Assembly (NCBI GenBank): GCA_963205105.1
Contig: CAUJJW010000041.1
Location: forward strand, 1-42,248
DNA from: Verrucomicrobiota bacterium
Lineage (GTDB): Bacteria; Verrucomicrobiota; Verrucomicrobiia; Limisphaerales; CAIMTB01
DNA length: 42,248 nucleotides
Reading direction: 5' to 3'
Both the position numbers and the translations under genes were made by a program. Shown here piece after piece: positions 27,090 through 35,283 of the stretch. Position 1 is the stretch's first letter. Every line of letters begins with the position of its first letter. The notes under the pieces were generated by a model that had not been told where the DNA came from, ran no database searches, and saw nothing but the letters and a program-made list of their open reading frames with translations.

Positions 27090-28118
27090 CTAGGCGGTGC
27101 TGGAGGAGGCGACTCGTTTGAGGAATGACAGTTCCTGCAACACCCGGCCTGTGCCCTCCGCCACCGCACTGAGCGGATCATCGGCGATGTGCACCGGCAA
27201 ACCGGTCTCCTGGGCGACCAAACGGTCGATACCACGGACCAGCGCCCCCCCTCCCGCCATGACAATGCCGCGGTCGACCAAATCGGCCGCGAGTTCAGGC
27301 GGACAGCGTTCGAGGGTGAGTCGGATGTTCTCCAGAATGCTCGTTAGAGGTTCCTTAAGAGCGTCTCGGATCTCCTCGGAACGAATGGTCAGCGTTTTAG
27401 GCAGCCCACTTCCGAGGTCACGACCCTTGACCTCCATCGTCAACTCCTGCTCCAGCGTGAAGGCGGAGCCGATCCGAATCTTGATCTCCTCCGCGGTTCG
27501 TTCGCCGATCATCAGGTTGTAGGCCCGTTTCATGTGAGCAATGATCGTTTCGTCAAACTCGTCGCCCCCCACACGGAGAGAACGACTGAAGACGATGCCG
27601 GCCAGGGAGATGATGGCGATTTCACAAGTGCCCCCGCCGATGTCCACGATCATGTTGCCCGCCGGCTCGTGCACCGGCAGACCCACCCCGATGGCCGAAG
27701 CCATCGGTTGCTCGATTAAATACACCTCGCGCGCCCCGGCATGAGTCGCCGAGTCTTTGACCGCGCGTTTTTCTACCTCCGTGATTCCTGACGGAACAGC
27801 CACGACCACCCGGGGTGCTATCAACTTCCGATGGTGAACCTTCTGGATGAAGTGACGAAGCATCGATTCGGTCACCTCGAAGTCCGCGATCACACCATCC
27901 TTCATTGGACGGATGGCCACAATATTGCCTGGGGTCCTGCCCAACATCCTCTTGGCCTCTTCACCCACGGCCAGAACGTTGGTGGTGCCCGCCTGAATGG
28001 CTACCACGGAGGGTTCACGCAGCACGATCCCGCGGTCACGCACGTAAACGAGCGAGTTGGCGGTTCCGAGATCTATTCCAATGTCGTTGGAAAAGAGGCC
28101 TTTAAGCTGCGCGAACAT
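27090..28118 (-). CDS. mreB: Rod shape-determining protein MreB (bacterial actin)
   Basis: A 342-residue actin-fold ATPase that forms membrane-bound filaments directing side-wall synthesis. Phosphate motif 1 is Asp16-LGTAN ([11 protein letters not shown]) and motif 2 Asp159-IGGGT ([11 protein letters not shown]). Other landmarks are [27 protein letters not shown] and [14 protein letters not shown], all full-length family features. It is the first gene of the mreBCD-mrdA-rodA-rng series; no earlier minus-strand gene precedes it, so the operon promoter should be in 28119-28320. No strong ribosome-binding site is visible. Upstream DNA carries G-runs on the mreB-sense strand (28204-28267). Confidence 0.97.
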   Translation of the reverse strand: MFAQLKGLFSNDIGIDLGTANSLVYVRDRGIVLREPSVVAIQAGTTNVLAVGEEAKRMLGRTPGNIVAIRPMKDGVIADFEVTESMLRHFIQKVHHRKLIAPRVVVAVPSGITEVEKRAVKDSATHAGAREVYLIEQPMASAIGVGLPVHEPAGNMIVDIGGGTCEIAIISLAGIVFSRSLRVGGDEFDETIIAHMKRAYNLMIGERTAEEIKIRIGSAFTLEQELTMEVKGRDLGSGLPKTLTIRSEEIRDALKEPLTSILENIRLTLERCPPELAADLVDRGIVMAGGGALVRGIDRLVAQETGLPVHIADDPLSAVAEGTGRVLQELSFLKRVASSSTA

Positions 28119-28203
28119 GAAGTCAGCCTACCGCCCAAAGGCTACGGCGACGCTGAAACAGGGGTCAAGAGGTTAAAAGCCCCATTTATAGATGGTTCAC
28201 CCT

Positions 28204-28267
28204 CCCCACCCCCCTAGATGTGGACCAAACGCCCCTTTCCCCTAAGCAATCCCCCCAAACACACCCC
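28204..28267 (-). other. Six G-runs on the minus strand: quadruplex candidate upstream of mreB
   Basis: The plus strand has six runs of four to six C in 64 bases (28204-28207, 28209-28214, 28232-28235, 28239-28242, 28251-28256, 28264-28267). On the minus strand these are G-runs; the last four are separated by 3, 8 and 7 bases, which fits a quadruplex pattern. The site lies 86-149 bases upstream of mreB and between divergent genes. A quadruplex is inference; the surrounding DNA is generally C-rich on this strand. Confidence 0.45.
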
Positions 28268-28320
28268 TCGCCTCCCACCGCATTCCCTCTTAACTTCCCA
28301 CCTGCCCCGCCGCACGTCTC

Positions 28321-29082
28321 ATGCCATCCTCCTCCCCCATGCACGCCCGTCATCTCCTCGGCTGGACCTGCCTGCTCGCCTCCAGCTTCTGCTTCGCTCC
28401 CCTCACCCCGGCCGCCACCCCTCCCCTCTACGATCTCCGCCCCCCTTCCCGCGATGGTACCGGCAAATTCTATCTCGACCGCGAAATCGCCCACGTCATG
28501 GGACACCAAGGCGCCCCCTGGCTCGAACGACCGGAACGCACCGACGAGGAACGCCCCGACCTCCTCCACTCCCTGCTCAACCTCCGCCCAGGCCTGGTCG
28601 TCGCCGACATCGGCGCCGGCACCGGTTATCACAGCTGGCGCATCGCCCAAGCCATCGGTCCCTCCGGCAAGGTCTACGCCGTGGATATCCAACCGGAAAT
28701 GCTCTCCCTGCTCGCCACCAACCTGGCCCACCGTTCCATCACCAATGTCGTCGGGGTGCTCGGAACCTTGACCGACCCCAAACTGCCCGAGAACTCCATC
28801 GATCTTGCCCTCATGGTGGACGTCTACCACGAGTTCGATCATCCCCACGAAATGCTCGCCGCCATCACCCGCGCGCTCAAACCCGGAGGACGGGTGGCGT
28901 TTGTCGAGTTTCGCGGCGAACAGATCTCCGTTCCCATCAAACCCTTGCACAAGATGACCGAAGCCCAGGTCCGCAAGGAGGCCGAGGTCCACCCCCGCTT
29001 GCGATGGGTCGGCACCCGCAAGGAATTGCCCTGGCAACACCTCATCTTCTTCGAAAAAACCGCCGCCGAAACCAACCCCTAA
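28321..29082 (+). CDS. Exported class I SAM-dependent methyltransferase
   Basis: A 253-residue protein with a Rossmann methyltransferase core: motif I VVADIGAGTGYHSW (Asp96 onwards), acidic motif II VYAVDIQPEML, and motif IV region LALMVDVYHEFDHPHEML, followed by LKPGGRVAFVEFRGE. A signal-like N-terminus (HLLGWTCLLASSFCFAPLTPAA) suggests secretion or membrane anchoring, unusual for an enzyme needing cytoplasmic SAM, though such exported methyltransferases are recurrent in PVC genomes. The substrate is unknown. ATG 28321 or ATG 28339 may start it. It is divergent from mreB across about 200 bases and converges on the GntP permease 9 bases downstream. Confidence 0.85.
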   Translation: MPSSSPMHARHLLGWTCLLASSFCFAPLTPAATPPLYDLRPPSRDGTGKFYLDREIAHVMGHQGAPWLERPERTDEERPDLLHSLLNLRPGLVVADIGAGTGYHSWRIAQAIGPSGKVYAVDIQPEMLSLLATNLAHRSITNVVGVLGTLTDPKLPENSIDLALMVDVYHEFDHPHEMLAAITRALKPGGRVAFVEFRGEQISVPIKPLHKMTEAQVRKEAEVHPRLRWVGTRKELPWQHLIFFEKTAAETNP

Positions 29083-29091
29083 CGGCCCCTC

Positions 29092-30594
29092 TCAAACCAA
29101 CGGCACCAGCTTCGCCAGAATCAACGTCGACAGCAGGCCAAACACCGAAACCACCGTCAGCATCACCGTCCAGGTCTTCAGCGTCTCGGTCTCGGTCATC
29201 CCGCTCAGCCGATTCACCACCCAGAATCCGCTGTCGTTCATCCAGGAACTCGTGAACGCCCCAAAACCGATCGACAGGTAGATGTACATCGGATGAAACG
29301 GCAACGCGGCCCCCGCCGCGGGGTCCATCATGGGAAACACCATCGCCGACGTGGTCAGCATCGCCACCGTCGCCGACCCCTGGGCCACCCGGATCACCGC
29401 CGCCACCACCCAAGAAAGCAGGATCAGGTTCACCTCATAGCCCGAAGCCGCCGCCTTGATCGCCTCGCCCACACCCACGTTCCTCAACATCAGGCCAAAC
29501 GCCCCACCCGCGCTGGTGATCAGGATGATCACCCCAGCCGTTTCAATCGGGGGCCCGATCAATTCCTCGATCTGACGAAAAGTGAATCCCCGACGCCTCG
29601 CCAACACCCACAACGCCAGCGCCGCCCCGATGAACAAGGCGATGTTCTTGTTCCCCAAAAACGACACCCAGCGGTTCATGGCCGAAAAGGTTTCCACCCC
29701 GCCCAGCGCGGTCACCACTCCCGGAAAGCTCCCCCGGATGACCACAAACGTGGACCCCAGGCTGATCAGGAAAATGGGAAGCACCACCGGCAGGATCGAC
29801 CAGAAGAAGGACGGCAGTTCCGATTCAGGCCGCTTCGAGATGCCTTCCAACTCGGACAACGCGGCCCCACGGGTCTCTCGCAGAGGCACCACCACCCGAC
29901 GATTCAACCACTTGGCCGCCCAATACCCGCCCGCACAGGGAAGGATGCCGCCGACAATTCCCCAGATCAGCGACAACCCCACGTCCACCTTCAGGTTGTC
30001 CACCATCGCCAGAGGACCGGGATGCGGCACCGTCAGGGAATGGGTCACCACCCCGCCGCAACAAATGCACAGCAGATACAGGGTGTAGTCCTTGCCCGTT
30101 CGCAGCCGCAGCGCCCGAGCCAGCGGCACCATCAGCATGAACATCGTGTCGAAGAAGATCGGGATCGACAGCACATAGGTGCTCCACAGCAGCGCCGCAC
30201 CCGCCCGTTTCTCACCGAAAAAGGCCAGGAAACGCCGCACCACCTTGTCGGCCGCTCCGCTCTCCATCAGCGCCATCCCAATGATCGCCGCCAACCCGAT
30301 GGAAATCGAAATCGCCGCCGCCGTGTTCCCGAACTCCACCATCGTCAATTCCACCGTCGCCAGCCATTGGTTGCCCTCCACGAACGCCCTCGTTCCCTTG
30401 GAAAGCTTCTCCAGAACCGCCGGCTGGAAGGGTTCGGCTAGGAACCCCGCCAGGAACGCCGCAAAGATCAACGCGATGAAGGCATGCAACCGCAGCTTCG
30501 TGATCGCCACGATGATGAACGTGACGCTGGCCAGGAGGACGACAAATGGCCATCGACTCCCCGTGACCTCCGCGGCGGCAAATAAGACACTCAT
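29092..30594 (-). CDS. GntP-family gluconate-type permease
   Basis: A 500-residue polytopic membrane protein of the GntP (gluconate:proton symporter) family, with a full set of hydrophobic helices. Family-like segments: VEFGNTAAAISISIGLAAIIG, VLSIPIFFDTMFMLMVPLAR, GVVTHSLTVPHPGPLAM, VAQGSATVAMLTTSAMVFPM and GFGAFTSSWMNDSGFWVV. Substrates in the family include gluconate, fructuronate, idonate, glycerate and serine-like acids; the sequence alone does not choose. No sugar-acid enzymes adjoin it, so it looks like a stand-alone transporter. It is divergent from the DUF72 gene, and the short space 30595-30675 should hold both promoters. Confidence 0.92.
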   Translation of the reverse strand: MSVLFAAAEVTGSRWPFVVLLASVTFIIVAITKLRLHAFIALIFAAFLAGFLAEPFQPAVLEKLSKGTRAFVEGNQWLATVELTMVEFGNTAAAISISIGLAAIIGMALMESGAADKVVRRFLAFFGEKRAGAALLWSTYVLSIPIFFDTMFMLMVPLARALRLRTGKDYTLYLLCICCGGVVTHSLTVPHPGPLAMVDNLKVDVGLSLIWGIVGGILPCAGGYWAAKWLNRRVVVPLRETRGAALSELEGISKRPESELPSFFWSILPVVLPIFLISLGSTFVVIRGSFPGVVTALGGVETFSAMNRWVSFLGNKNIALFIGAALALWVLARRRGFTFRQIEELIGPPIETAGVIILITSAGGAFGLMLRNVGVGEAIKAAASGYEVNLILLSWVVAAVIRVAQGSATVAMLTTSAMVFPMMDPAAGAALPFHPMYIYLSIGFGAFTSSWMNDSGFWVVNRLSGMTETETLKTWTVMLTVVSVFGLLSTLILAKLVPLV

Positions 30595-30675
30595 GGCTGG
30601 GTGATGCGCCCTTGGCTATCGGAACCCAACCCCGCTTCGCAAGCCCGACCTGCACTTTCCTCGTCCGCGCCACCG

Positions 30676-31644
30676 ATGACCGCGACGCCTCCCTCCTTCG
30701 TCCCAGACCTCGCCCGCCAGGCGCTCCGCTCCCTGGCCGAGGCCGGCATCTTCCTGGGCACCTCCTCCTGGAAGTACCCGGGCTGGCTCGGACAGCTCTA
30801 CACAGCCGATCGCTACGTCTACCGGGGGCAATTCGCCCAGTCCCGCTTCGACCGCCTCTGCCTCGCCGAATACGCCGAGACCTTCACCACCGTGTGCGTC
30901 GACGCCGCCTACTACCGCTTCCCCGACGAACGTTTCCTGAATGGTCTCGCCGACCAAGTCCCGGACGGTTTCCAGTTCACCTTCAAGGTCACCGACGAAA
31001 TCACCCTCAAGCGGTTCACGCGTTTGCCCCGCTTCGGCGATCGCGCCGGCCAGCCCAACCCCCATTTTCTCGACGCCGAACTCTTTGCGTCTTCCTTCCT
31101 CGCCCCGCTCGCACCTTTCCGTTCCAAGACAGGCGTCCTGATGTTCGAGTTCTCGCGCTTTTACCCCTCCGACTACTCCCGCGGACGGGACTTCGTCGAG
31201 GCCCTGGACGGTTTTCTGGGGAAACTGCCGAAGGACTGGCGGTATGGGGTGGAAATCCGCAACGCCACGTTTCTGCAGCCCGGATACTTCGCCTGCCTGG
31301 CGCGCCACAGGGTGAGTCACGTCTTCAATTCCTGGGAAGCCATGCCCTCCCTGGCGGAGCAAATGGCTCTTCCGGACGCGTTCACCTCCACGGACCATGC
31401 CGTGGCGCGACTACTGCTCCGTCCGGGCCGCGACTACGAGGAAGCGGTGAAGCGCTTCCAGCCCTACGATCGCATCCAGGATCCCTACCCCGAGGGCCGG
31501 GCGCCCATCACGGAATTGCTGCGTCGCATCGCTCATCGCGACAAAGGCGTGTCCCGCACCATCTACGCCTACGTGAACAACCGCTTCGAAGGAAACGCCC
31601 TGCAGACCATCGCTTCCATCCTCCGCGAAATCGCACCCGCCTGA
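30676..31644 (+). CDS. DUF72 family (YecE-like) protein
   Basis: A 322-residue DUF72 protein with a TIM-barrel-like fold. Typical text: GIFLGTSSWKYPGWLGQLY, the FQFTFKVTDEITLKRF strand, and a C-terminal IYAYVNNRFEGNALQTIA. The biochemical function is unknown. I prefer ATG 30676 because conserved sequence starts shortly after it; the frame is open to GTG 30601, and the intervening residues are low complexity. It converges with the zinc-ribbon gene of the ExbB/ExbD cluster. Confidence 0.85.
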   Translation: MTATPPSFVPDLARQALRSLAEAGIFLGTSSWKYPGWLGQLYTADRYVYRGQFAQSRFDRLCLAEYAETFTTVCVDAAYYRFPDERFLNGLADQVPDGFQFTFKVTDEITLKRFTRLPRFGDRAGQPNPHFLDAELFASSFLAPLAPFRSKTGVLMFEFSRFYPSDYSRGRDFVEALDGFLGKLPKDWRYGVEIRNATFLQPGYFACLARHRVSHVFNSWEAMPSLAEQMALPDAFTSTDHAVARLLLRPGRDYEEAVKRFQPYDRIQDPYPEGRAPITELLRRIAHRDKGVSRTIYAYVNNRFEGNALQTIASILREIAPA

Positions 31645-31711
31645 CCCGGGCTCTCGGCTGAACTCCAGACGCCCTCGCGCTTGCCAACGCCACCCGGCGG
31701 CCTGGACCCGG

Positions 31712-31942
31712 TCAGGTGCGGAAATCGAAGGTTTCGTTCATCAGCCCGCACTGCGGACATTTCGAGAGATCGACATCGGGATCATCCGTGTAGACGTACC
31801 CGCAACGCGAACACCGGAACACGCGGTCCTCCGCCGGACTGGGAAGGAAGCGTCGTCCGCGAATCGAGCGCATCAGCCACAACACCACCAGCGATCCCAG
31901 CGGAACCGCCATGTACAGGAAGATGAGTGCGTCGGGGCTCAT
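31712..31942 (-). CDS. Small membrane-anchored zinc-ribbon protein
   Basis: A 76-residue protein with one N-terminal helix (about residues 6-24, LIFLYMAVPLGSLVVLWLM), a basic stretch (RSIRGRRF), and a rubredoxin-like or zinc-ribbon knuckle pair: Cys44-x2-Cys47 (FRCSRCGYVY) and Cys62-x2-Cys65 (KCPQCG). It should bind one Zn or Fe on the cytoplasmic side by the positive-inside rule. ATG 31942 overlaps the TonB-like stop as ATGA (31939-31942), making it the last gene of the coupled ExbB/ExbD/TonB-like series. I know no named family. A redox or metal sensor for the complex is speculation. Confidence 0.8.
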   Translation of the reverse strand: MSPDALIFLYMAVPLGSLVVLWLMRSIRGRRFLPSPAEDRVFRCSRCGYVYTDDPDVDLSKCPQCGLMNETFDFRT

Positions 31943-32760
31943 GAACTCTTCCCTCCGCCTTCCTTCGGCCCTTCTTTCGGCGCGGGCCAGCTGACCGCGA
32001 TGAAGCCCCAGCTCCGTTCAAGGCCGTCGGCAGCCGGCGCCCTGGATCCGGCTCGCGTCAACTGAAGCTTCCCCACCAACGCCAACGCCGCCTCGTCCGC
32101 CACCGATGCTCCACTGCTCTCCCAGATCACCGGCGGACTGGCCAAGGTTCCACTGCCGTCGACGGTTACGCGCACCACCGCCCGCTGCGCCAGCACTCCT
32201 TCGGGTAGCGGCTCCAACCGCACCGATTGATCCAGAGTCCACCCCGCCAAACCTTCCAGAATCCGAATCCACCCGTCGACAGGCAGCGGCACGGGCCCCA
32301 CCGTCGGCAGCGGTCCCATGCCGCCTCGTACCTCCCAGCGGCTCCCGGGGCCCGGGTCCACCCGCGCGTAAGGTTCCAAGCCGCCTCCGCCCCGGATCGA
32401 TTCGAACGGCAGCGGTTGAATGGGTGCCAGAAACGACTCCAGAGCCACCTCCGCCTTGGGCCCCGCCAACCAACTGGAGCCGGAAAAATCATAGGCGGAT
32501 GGCATCAGCATCACCGCCGGACTCATGAGTGCACTCCACAGTTCCGCCCGATCCCGATCCCCACCTTCCTCCGCCTCGGGAACCATTCGATACCGTGGCA
32601 TCGGCGACCGCGGGGCTGGGCCCACCAGGGCTCCGCGCGACGAGAGCAGCACCACGACACCCACCTCCGCCGCCAGGATTGCCAACGCCATCCAGAGCCA
32701 CGACTGCCGCCACCAGCGACGACGGACAGGATGCAGCCCTGATGTCGCACCTTCACTCAT
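31939..32760 (-). CDS. TonB-like energy-transducer protein
   Basis: A 273-residue protein with an N-terminal basic stretch and a single helix (about residues 18-41, SWLWMALAILAAEVGVVVLL), a divergent middle, and a TonB-like C-terminal domain (about 195-245, VRVTVDGSGTLASPPVIWES then DEAALALVGKLQLTRAG). The long Pro-Lys/Pro-Glu linker of classical TonB is absent. Start and stop both overlap neighbours as ATGA (32757-32760 and 31939-31942). Gene order ExbB, ExbD, TonB-like supports a Ton-type complex, but the ExbB/ExbD partners here lack the usual proton-path residues, so whether it transduces energy is open. Confidence 0.7.
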   Translation of the reverse strand: MSEGATSGLHPVRRRWWRQSWLWMALAILAAEVGVVVLLSSRGALVGPAPRSPMPRYRMVPEAEEGGDRDRAELWSALMSPAVMLMPSAYDFSGSSWLAGPKAEVALESFLAPIQPLPFESIRGGGGLEPYARVDPGPGSRWEVRGGMGPLPTVGPVPLPVDGWIRILEGLAGWTLDQSVRLEPLPEGVLAQRAVVRVTVDGSGTLASPPVIWESSGASVADEAALALVGKLQLTRAGSRAPAADGLERSWGFIAVSWPAPKEGPKEGGGKSS

Positions 32761-33206
32761 CGGTTCCGCGCCTCGCTCGCTCGCATCGGCGACGTTGCGC
32801 CCGGTCGCGGACTCGTCGCCAGCACGACGTCTCGAACGCCGGCGGTACGGGCGAGGTTCGCCAACCGCGCCAGGGTCGCCATCGAGACCGACTGGTCCGC
32901 CAGCAGCAGAAGCGTTTGGTTGGTGCCGCGGGTCCGCACCTGTTCCCTCAGCCGGACGACGAGATTCGATTCCGGGATCAATTGGTGTTCAAACGAGAGG
33001 CGCCCGACGCGATCCACCGCCACCGACCACTGCGGCACCACCTCACCCCATAAACCCTCCGCCTCCGGCAACCGGAGCCGAATGCCCGCCGGCAGGACCA
33101 GGGACGAATGGAGAAGCGTCACCATCCAGAGCAGAAACATGGTTCCCGCCACCGCGGAGGCGTCCAATCCCCCACGGAACATCTTGAAGTTGCGAGGCAG
33201 TCTCAC
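32757..33206 (-). CDS. ExbD/TolR-like protein lacking the conserved membrane aspartate
   Basis: A 149-residue protein of ExbD/TolR length: short cytoplasmic N-terminus, one helix, periplasmic domain. The family consensus has Asp eight residues into the helix motif (LxxxPxID then a hydrophobic run). Here LDASAVAGTMFLLWMV aligns without gaps, with Gly21 (codon 33144-33146) at the Asp position, and the following LVLPAGIRLRLP matches the family end of the helix. The periplasmic part has SVAVDRVGRLSFE and a C-terminal VRDVVLAT strand. GTG 33206 overlaps the ExbB stop as GTGA and has a GGGGGAGGG ribosome site. It is ExbD-like by fold and context, but probably not a normal proton-driven subunit. Confidence 0.75.
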   Translation of the reverse strand: MRLPRNFKMFRGGLDASAVAGTMFLLWMVTLLHSSLVLPAGIRLRLPEAEGLWGEVVPQWSVAVDRVGRLSFEHQLIPESNLVVRLREQVRTRGTNQTLLLLADQSVSMATLARLANLARTAGVRDVVLATSPRPGATSPMRASEARNR

Positions 33207-33826
33207 CGGTACCCTCCCCCTCCCCGGTCTCCCAGCAGCCGGATGATCTCGGTCGAACTCTTCTCCATGTCCAACAGAACCTCGTTCAAGCGCGAGACCA
33301 GGAAGTTGTGAGCCACATACGTCGGCACCGCCACCGCAATTCCCGCTCCCAGACAGATCAACCCCTGCCACATGCCCGCCGCGAATTCCGTTGGCTGAAG
33401 CGGCATCCCGCTCAGCTGCATCTGCCAAAAGACCTTCACGAAACCCAGAACCGCCCCAAACAACCCCATCAGCGGCGCAATCTGCGCAATGGTCGCCAGG
33501 GCCCCCAGTTTCTCCTCCAACCTCGGCACCTCGATCAGACCCGCCTCATCCAAGGCTTCCCGCATCCCTTCCTTGCCTCCCTCACGATGCAGGATCGCCA
33601 CCTTCACCATCCGGGCCACCGGCCCAGGCGTCGCGTCACAAATCGAAACCGCCTCCACGATGTTGTCCCGTTTGATCACATTCCGAACCCCGTTCAGAAA
33701 CTCCGTCGAATTGATCTGCGCCCGATGGTAGTGCAACAGCCTCTCGATGAAAACGGCCACCGCCACGGCTCCTGTCACCAGGATCATCCATAACACCCAG
33801 CCGCCCTTGGCCATCAATACAGGCAT
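33203..33826 (-). CDS. MotA/TolQ/ExbB-family protein with altered channel residues
   Basis: A 207-residue three-helix protein: helix 1 at about residues 8-28, a cytoplasmic loop, helix 2 at about 115-135 (IAPLMGLFGAVLGFVKVF) and helix 3 at about 151-173 (GLICLGAGIAVAVPTYVAHN). Size, topology and the GLFG and AVAVP blocks identify the ExbB/TolQ family. The two threonines that line the pore in E. coli ExbB (GLFGTVWG, T148; ALLATAIG, T181) are Ala125 and Leu159 here. It is first in a four-gene coupled series and divergent from argA. ATG 33826 is used; ATG 33814 is an alternative. Confidence 0.85.
   Translation of the reverse strand: MPVLMAKGGWVLWMILVTGAVAVAVFIERLLHYHRAQINSTEFLNGVRNVIKRDNIVEAVSICDATPGPVARMVKVAILHREGGKEGMREALDEAGLIEVPRLEEKLGALATIAQIAPLMGLFGAVLGFVKVFWQMQLSGMPLQPTEFAAGMWQGLICLGAGIAVAVPTYVAHNFLVSRLNEVLLDMEKSSTEIIRLLGDRGGGGYR
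33212..33220 (-). promoter_or_regulatory. Ribosome-binding site deciding the ExbD-like GTG start
   Basis: GGGGGAGGG on the minus strand, five bases before GTG 33206 and inside the end of the ExbB-like gene. It supports the short 149-residue product rather than the longer frame open to 33428. Confidence 0.7.
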
Positions 33827-33963
33827 CCGCCTGCATTAACGACCCGCCGCCCAACTTCCAACCAGAAAGCTCGTTCCACCCACTGCGTTTTCCATTGCCA
33901 GCCAACGCCTCAGCCCCCACTAAATCCTCTCCCGGCTCCCAGCCGACCCCAACGACGCCACTC

Positions 33964-35244
33964 GTGAAACCTACCGACCTCCGCGGCATCCTCCGTTACA
34001 TCCCCCGCTTCCGCGAACGCTGCTTCATCCTCAGCGTCGACGCCGCCGTCGTCACCGATGAGAACTTCGCCAACATCCTGCTCGATGTCGCCGTTCTCCG
34101 CTCCCTCAACATCCGCGTCGTCCTCGTCCATGGCGCCGCCGCCATGATCCGCCAACTCGCCCAGGAGGCCGGCGTCACCGCCTCCAATCTCGACGGGTCC
34201 GGCATCACCGACGATCTCACCCTCAAACTCTCCCTCACCGCCGCCAACCGCCTCACCCACGAAATCCTCGAAGGCCTCTCCACCAACGATATCCGCGCCG
34301 CCTCCACCAACGCCATCATCGCCCATCCTGTCGGCATCCTCGGCGGCGTCGATCACCTCTTCACCGGCAAGGTCGAACGCATCGACGTCGAAATGCTCCA
34401 GGCCCTGCTCACCCAGGGCATCCTTCCCGTCATCCCACCGCTCGGCTTCGACGGCGAAGGCCGCACCTACCGGGTGAATTCCGACGCTATCGCCGTCGCC
34501 CTCGGCGAAACACTCAAGGCCGCCAAAATCATCTACGTCACCAGCCACGACGGACTCACCTGCGCCGGAAGGCTCATCCGACAAATCCTCGCCAGCGAAC
34601 TCGAGGACCTGCTCCTCCGCCAACGCAACGCCTTCCCCCCCGACCTGCTTCCCAAAGCTCAGTACGCCGCCCAGGCCTGTCGCGCCGGCGTCCCCCGCGT
34701 CCACGTCATCAACGGTTGCCAGGACGAAGCCCTGCTCGCTGAGGTGTTCTCCAACGAAGGCATCGGCACCCTCGTCTATGCCAACGAATACCAACAGATC
34801 CGGCGCGCCCTCAAAAAGGACGTCCGCCAATTGCTCATCCTCACCCGTAAATCCGTCGACAGCGCCGAAATCGTCAAACGCACCCGCGCCGAAATCGAAC
34901 GCCAGCTCAACGACTACTACCTCTACGAGATCGATCGCAACCCCGTCGCCTGCGTCGCCCTCCACGTTTATCCGGAACAGAAAAAGGCCGAACTCGCCTA
35001 CCTCTACGTCAGTCCGGCCCACGAAAATCAGGGAATCGGACGCAAGCTGCTCCAGTTCATCGAGGCCAAAGCCCGCGAAGCCGGCGTCTCCCAGCTGCTC
35101 GCCCTGTCCACCCAGGCCTTCACCTACTTTCAATCCAAAGGCGGTTTTGCCGAAGGCACCCCCGACGACCTACCCCCCGGCCGTCGCGAACGTTACGACG
35201 CCAGCGGTCGCCGCTCCAAAGTCCTGGTCAAACTCCTCTCCTGA
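33964..35244 (+). CDS. argA: N-acetylglutamate synthase, AAK kinase plus GNAT (ArgA type)
   Basis: A 426-residue protein joining an amino-acid-kinase domain (about residues 1-270, RVVLVHGAAAMIRQLAQEAG, GILGGVDHLFTGKV, YRVNSDAIAVALGE) and a C-terminal GNAT acetyltransferase domain (about 290-426, AYLYVSPAHENQGIGRKLLQ, the acetyl-CoA loop being QGIGRK). This is the ArgA architecture for the first step of arginine synthesis, acetyl-CoA plus glutamate to N-acetylglutamate. No other arg gene adjoins. Start: GTG 33964 precedes the first conserved residues; TTG 33895, 23 codons upstream, is possible but would add a Pro/Thr/Ser-rich tail. No clear ribosome site. It is divergent from the ExbB-like gene across about 140 bases. 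Confidence 0.9.
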   Translation: MKPTDLRGILRYIPRFRERCFILSVDAAVVTDENFANILLDVAVLRSLNIRVVLVHGAAAMIRQLAQEAGVTASNLDGSGITDDLTLKLSLTAANRLTHEILEGLSTNDIRAASTNAIIAHPVGILGGVDHLFTGKVERIDVEMLQALLTQGILPVIPPLGFDGEGRTYRVNSDAIAVALGETLKAAKIIYVTSHDGLTCAGRLIRQILASELEDLLLRQRNAFPPDLLPKAQYAAQACRAGVPRVHVINGCQDEALLAEVFSNEGIGTLVYANEYQQIRRALKKDVRQLLILTRKSVDSAEIVKRTRAEIERQLNDYYLYEIDRNPVACVALHVYPEQKKAELAYLYVSPAHENQGIGRKLLQFIEAKAREAGVSQLLALSTQAFTYFQSKGGFAEGTPDDLPPGRRERYDASGRRSKVLVKLLS

Positions 35245-35283
35245 CCCGCTGTTCCATTCCAAAACAGCCATCGCCCCGTTCGG

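Noticed and set aside
28185..28190. TATAAA on the minus strand as the mreB -10 box, and TTGACC at 28163-28168 as a -35
   Set aside because: The TATAAA has no -35 at the right distance (the position falls in a G-run), and the TTGACC has no matching -10. Too weak to annotate.
31645..31711. Possible terminator between the convergent DUF72 and zinc-ribbon genes
   Set aside because: CTGACC and GGTCAG ends can be paired, but the arms are imperfect, the span is long and there is no T-run.
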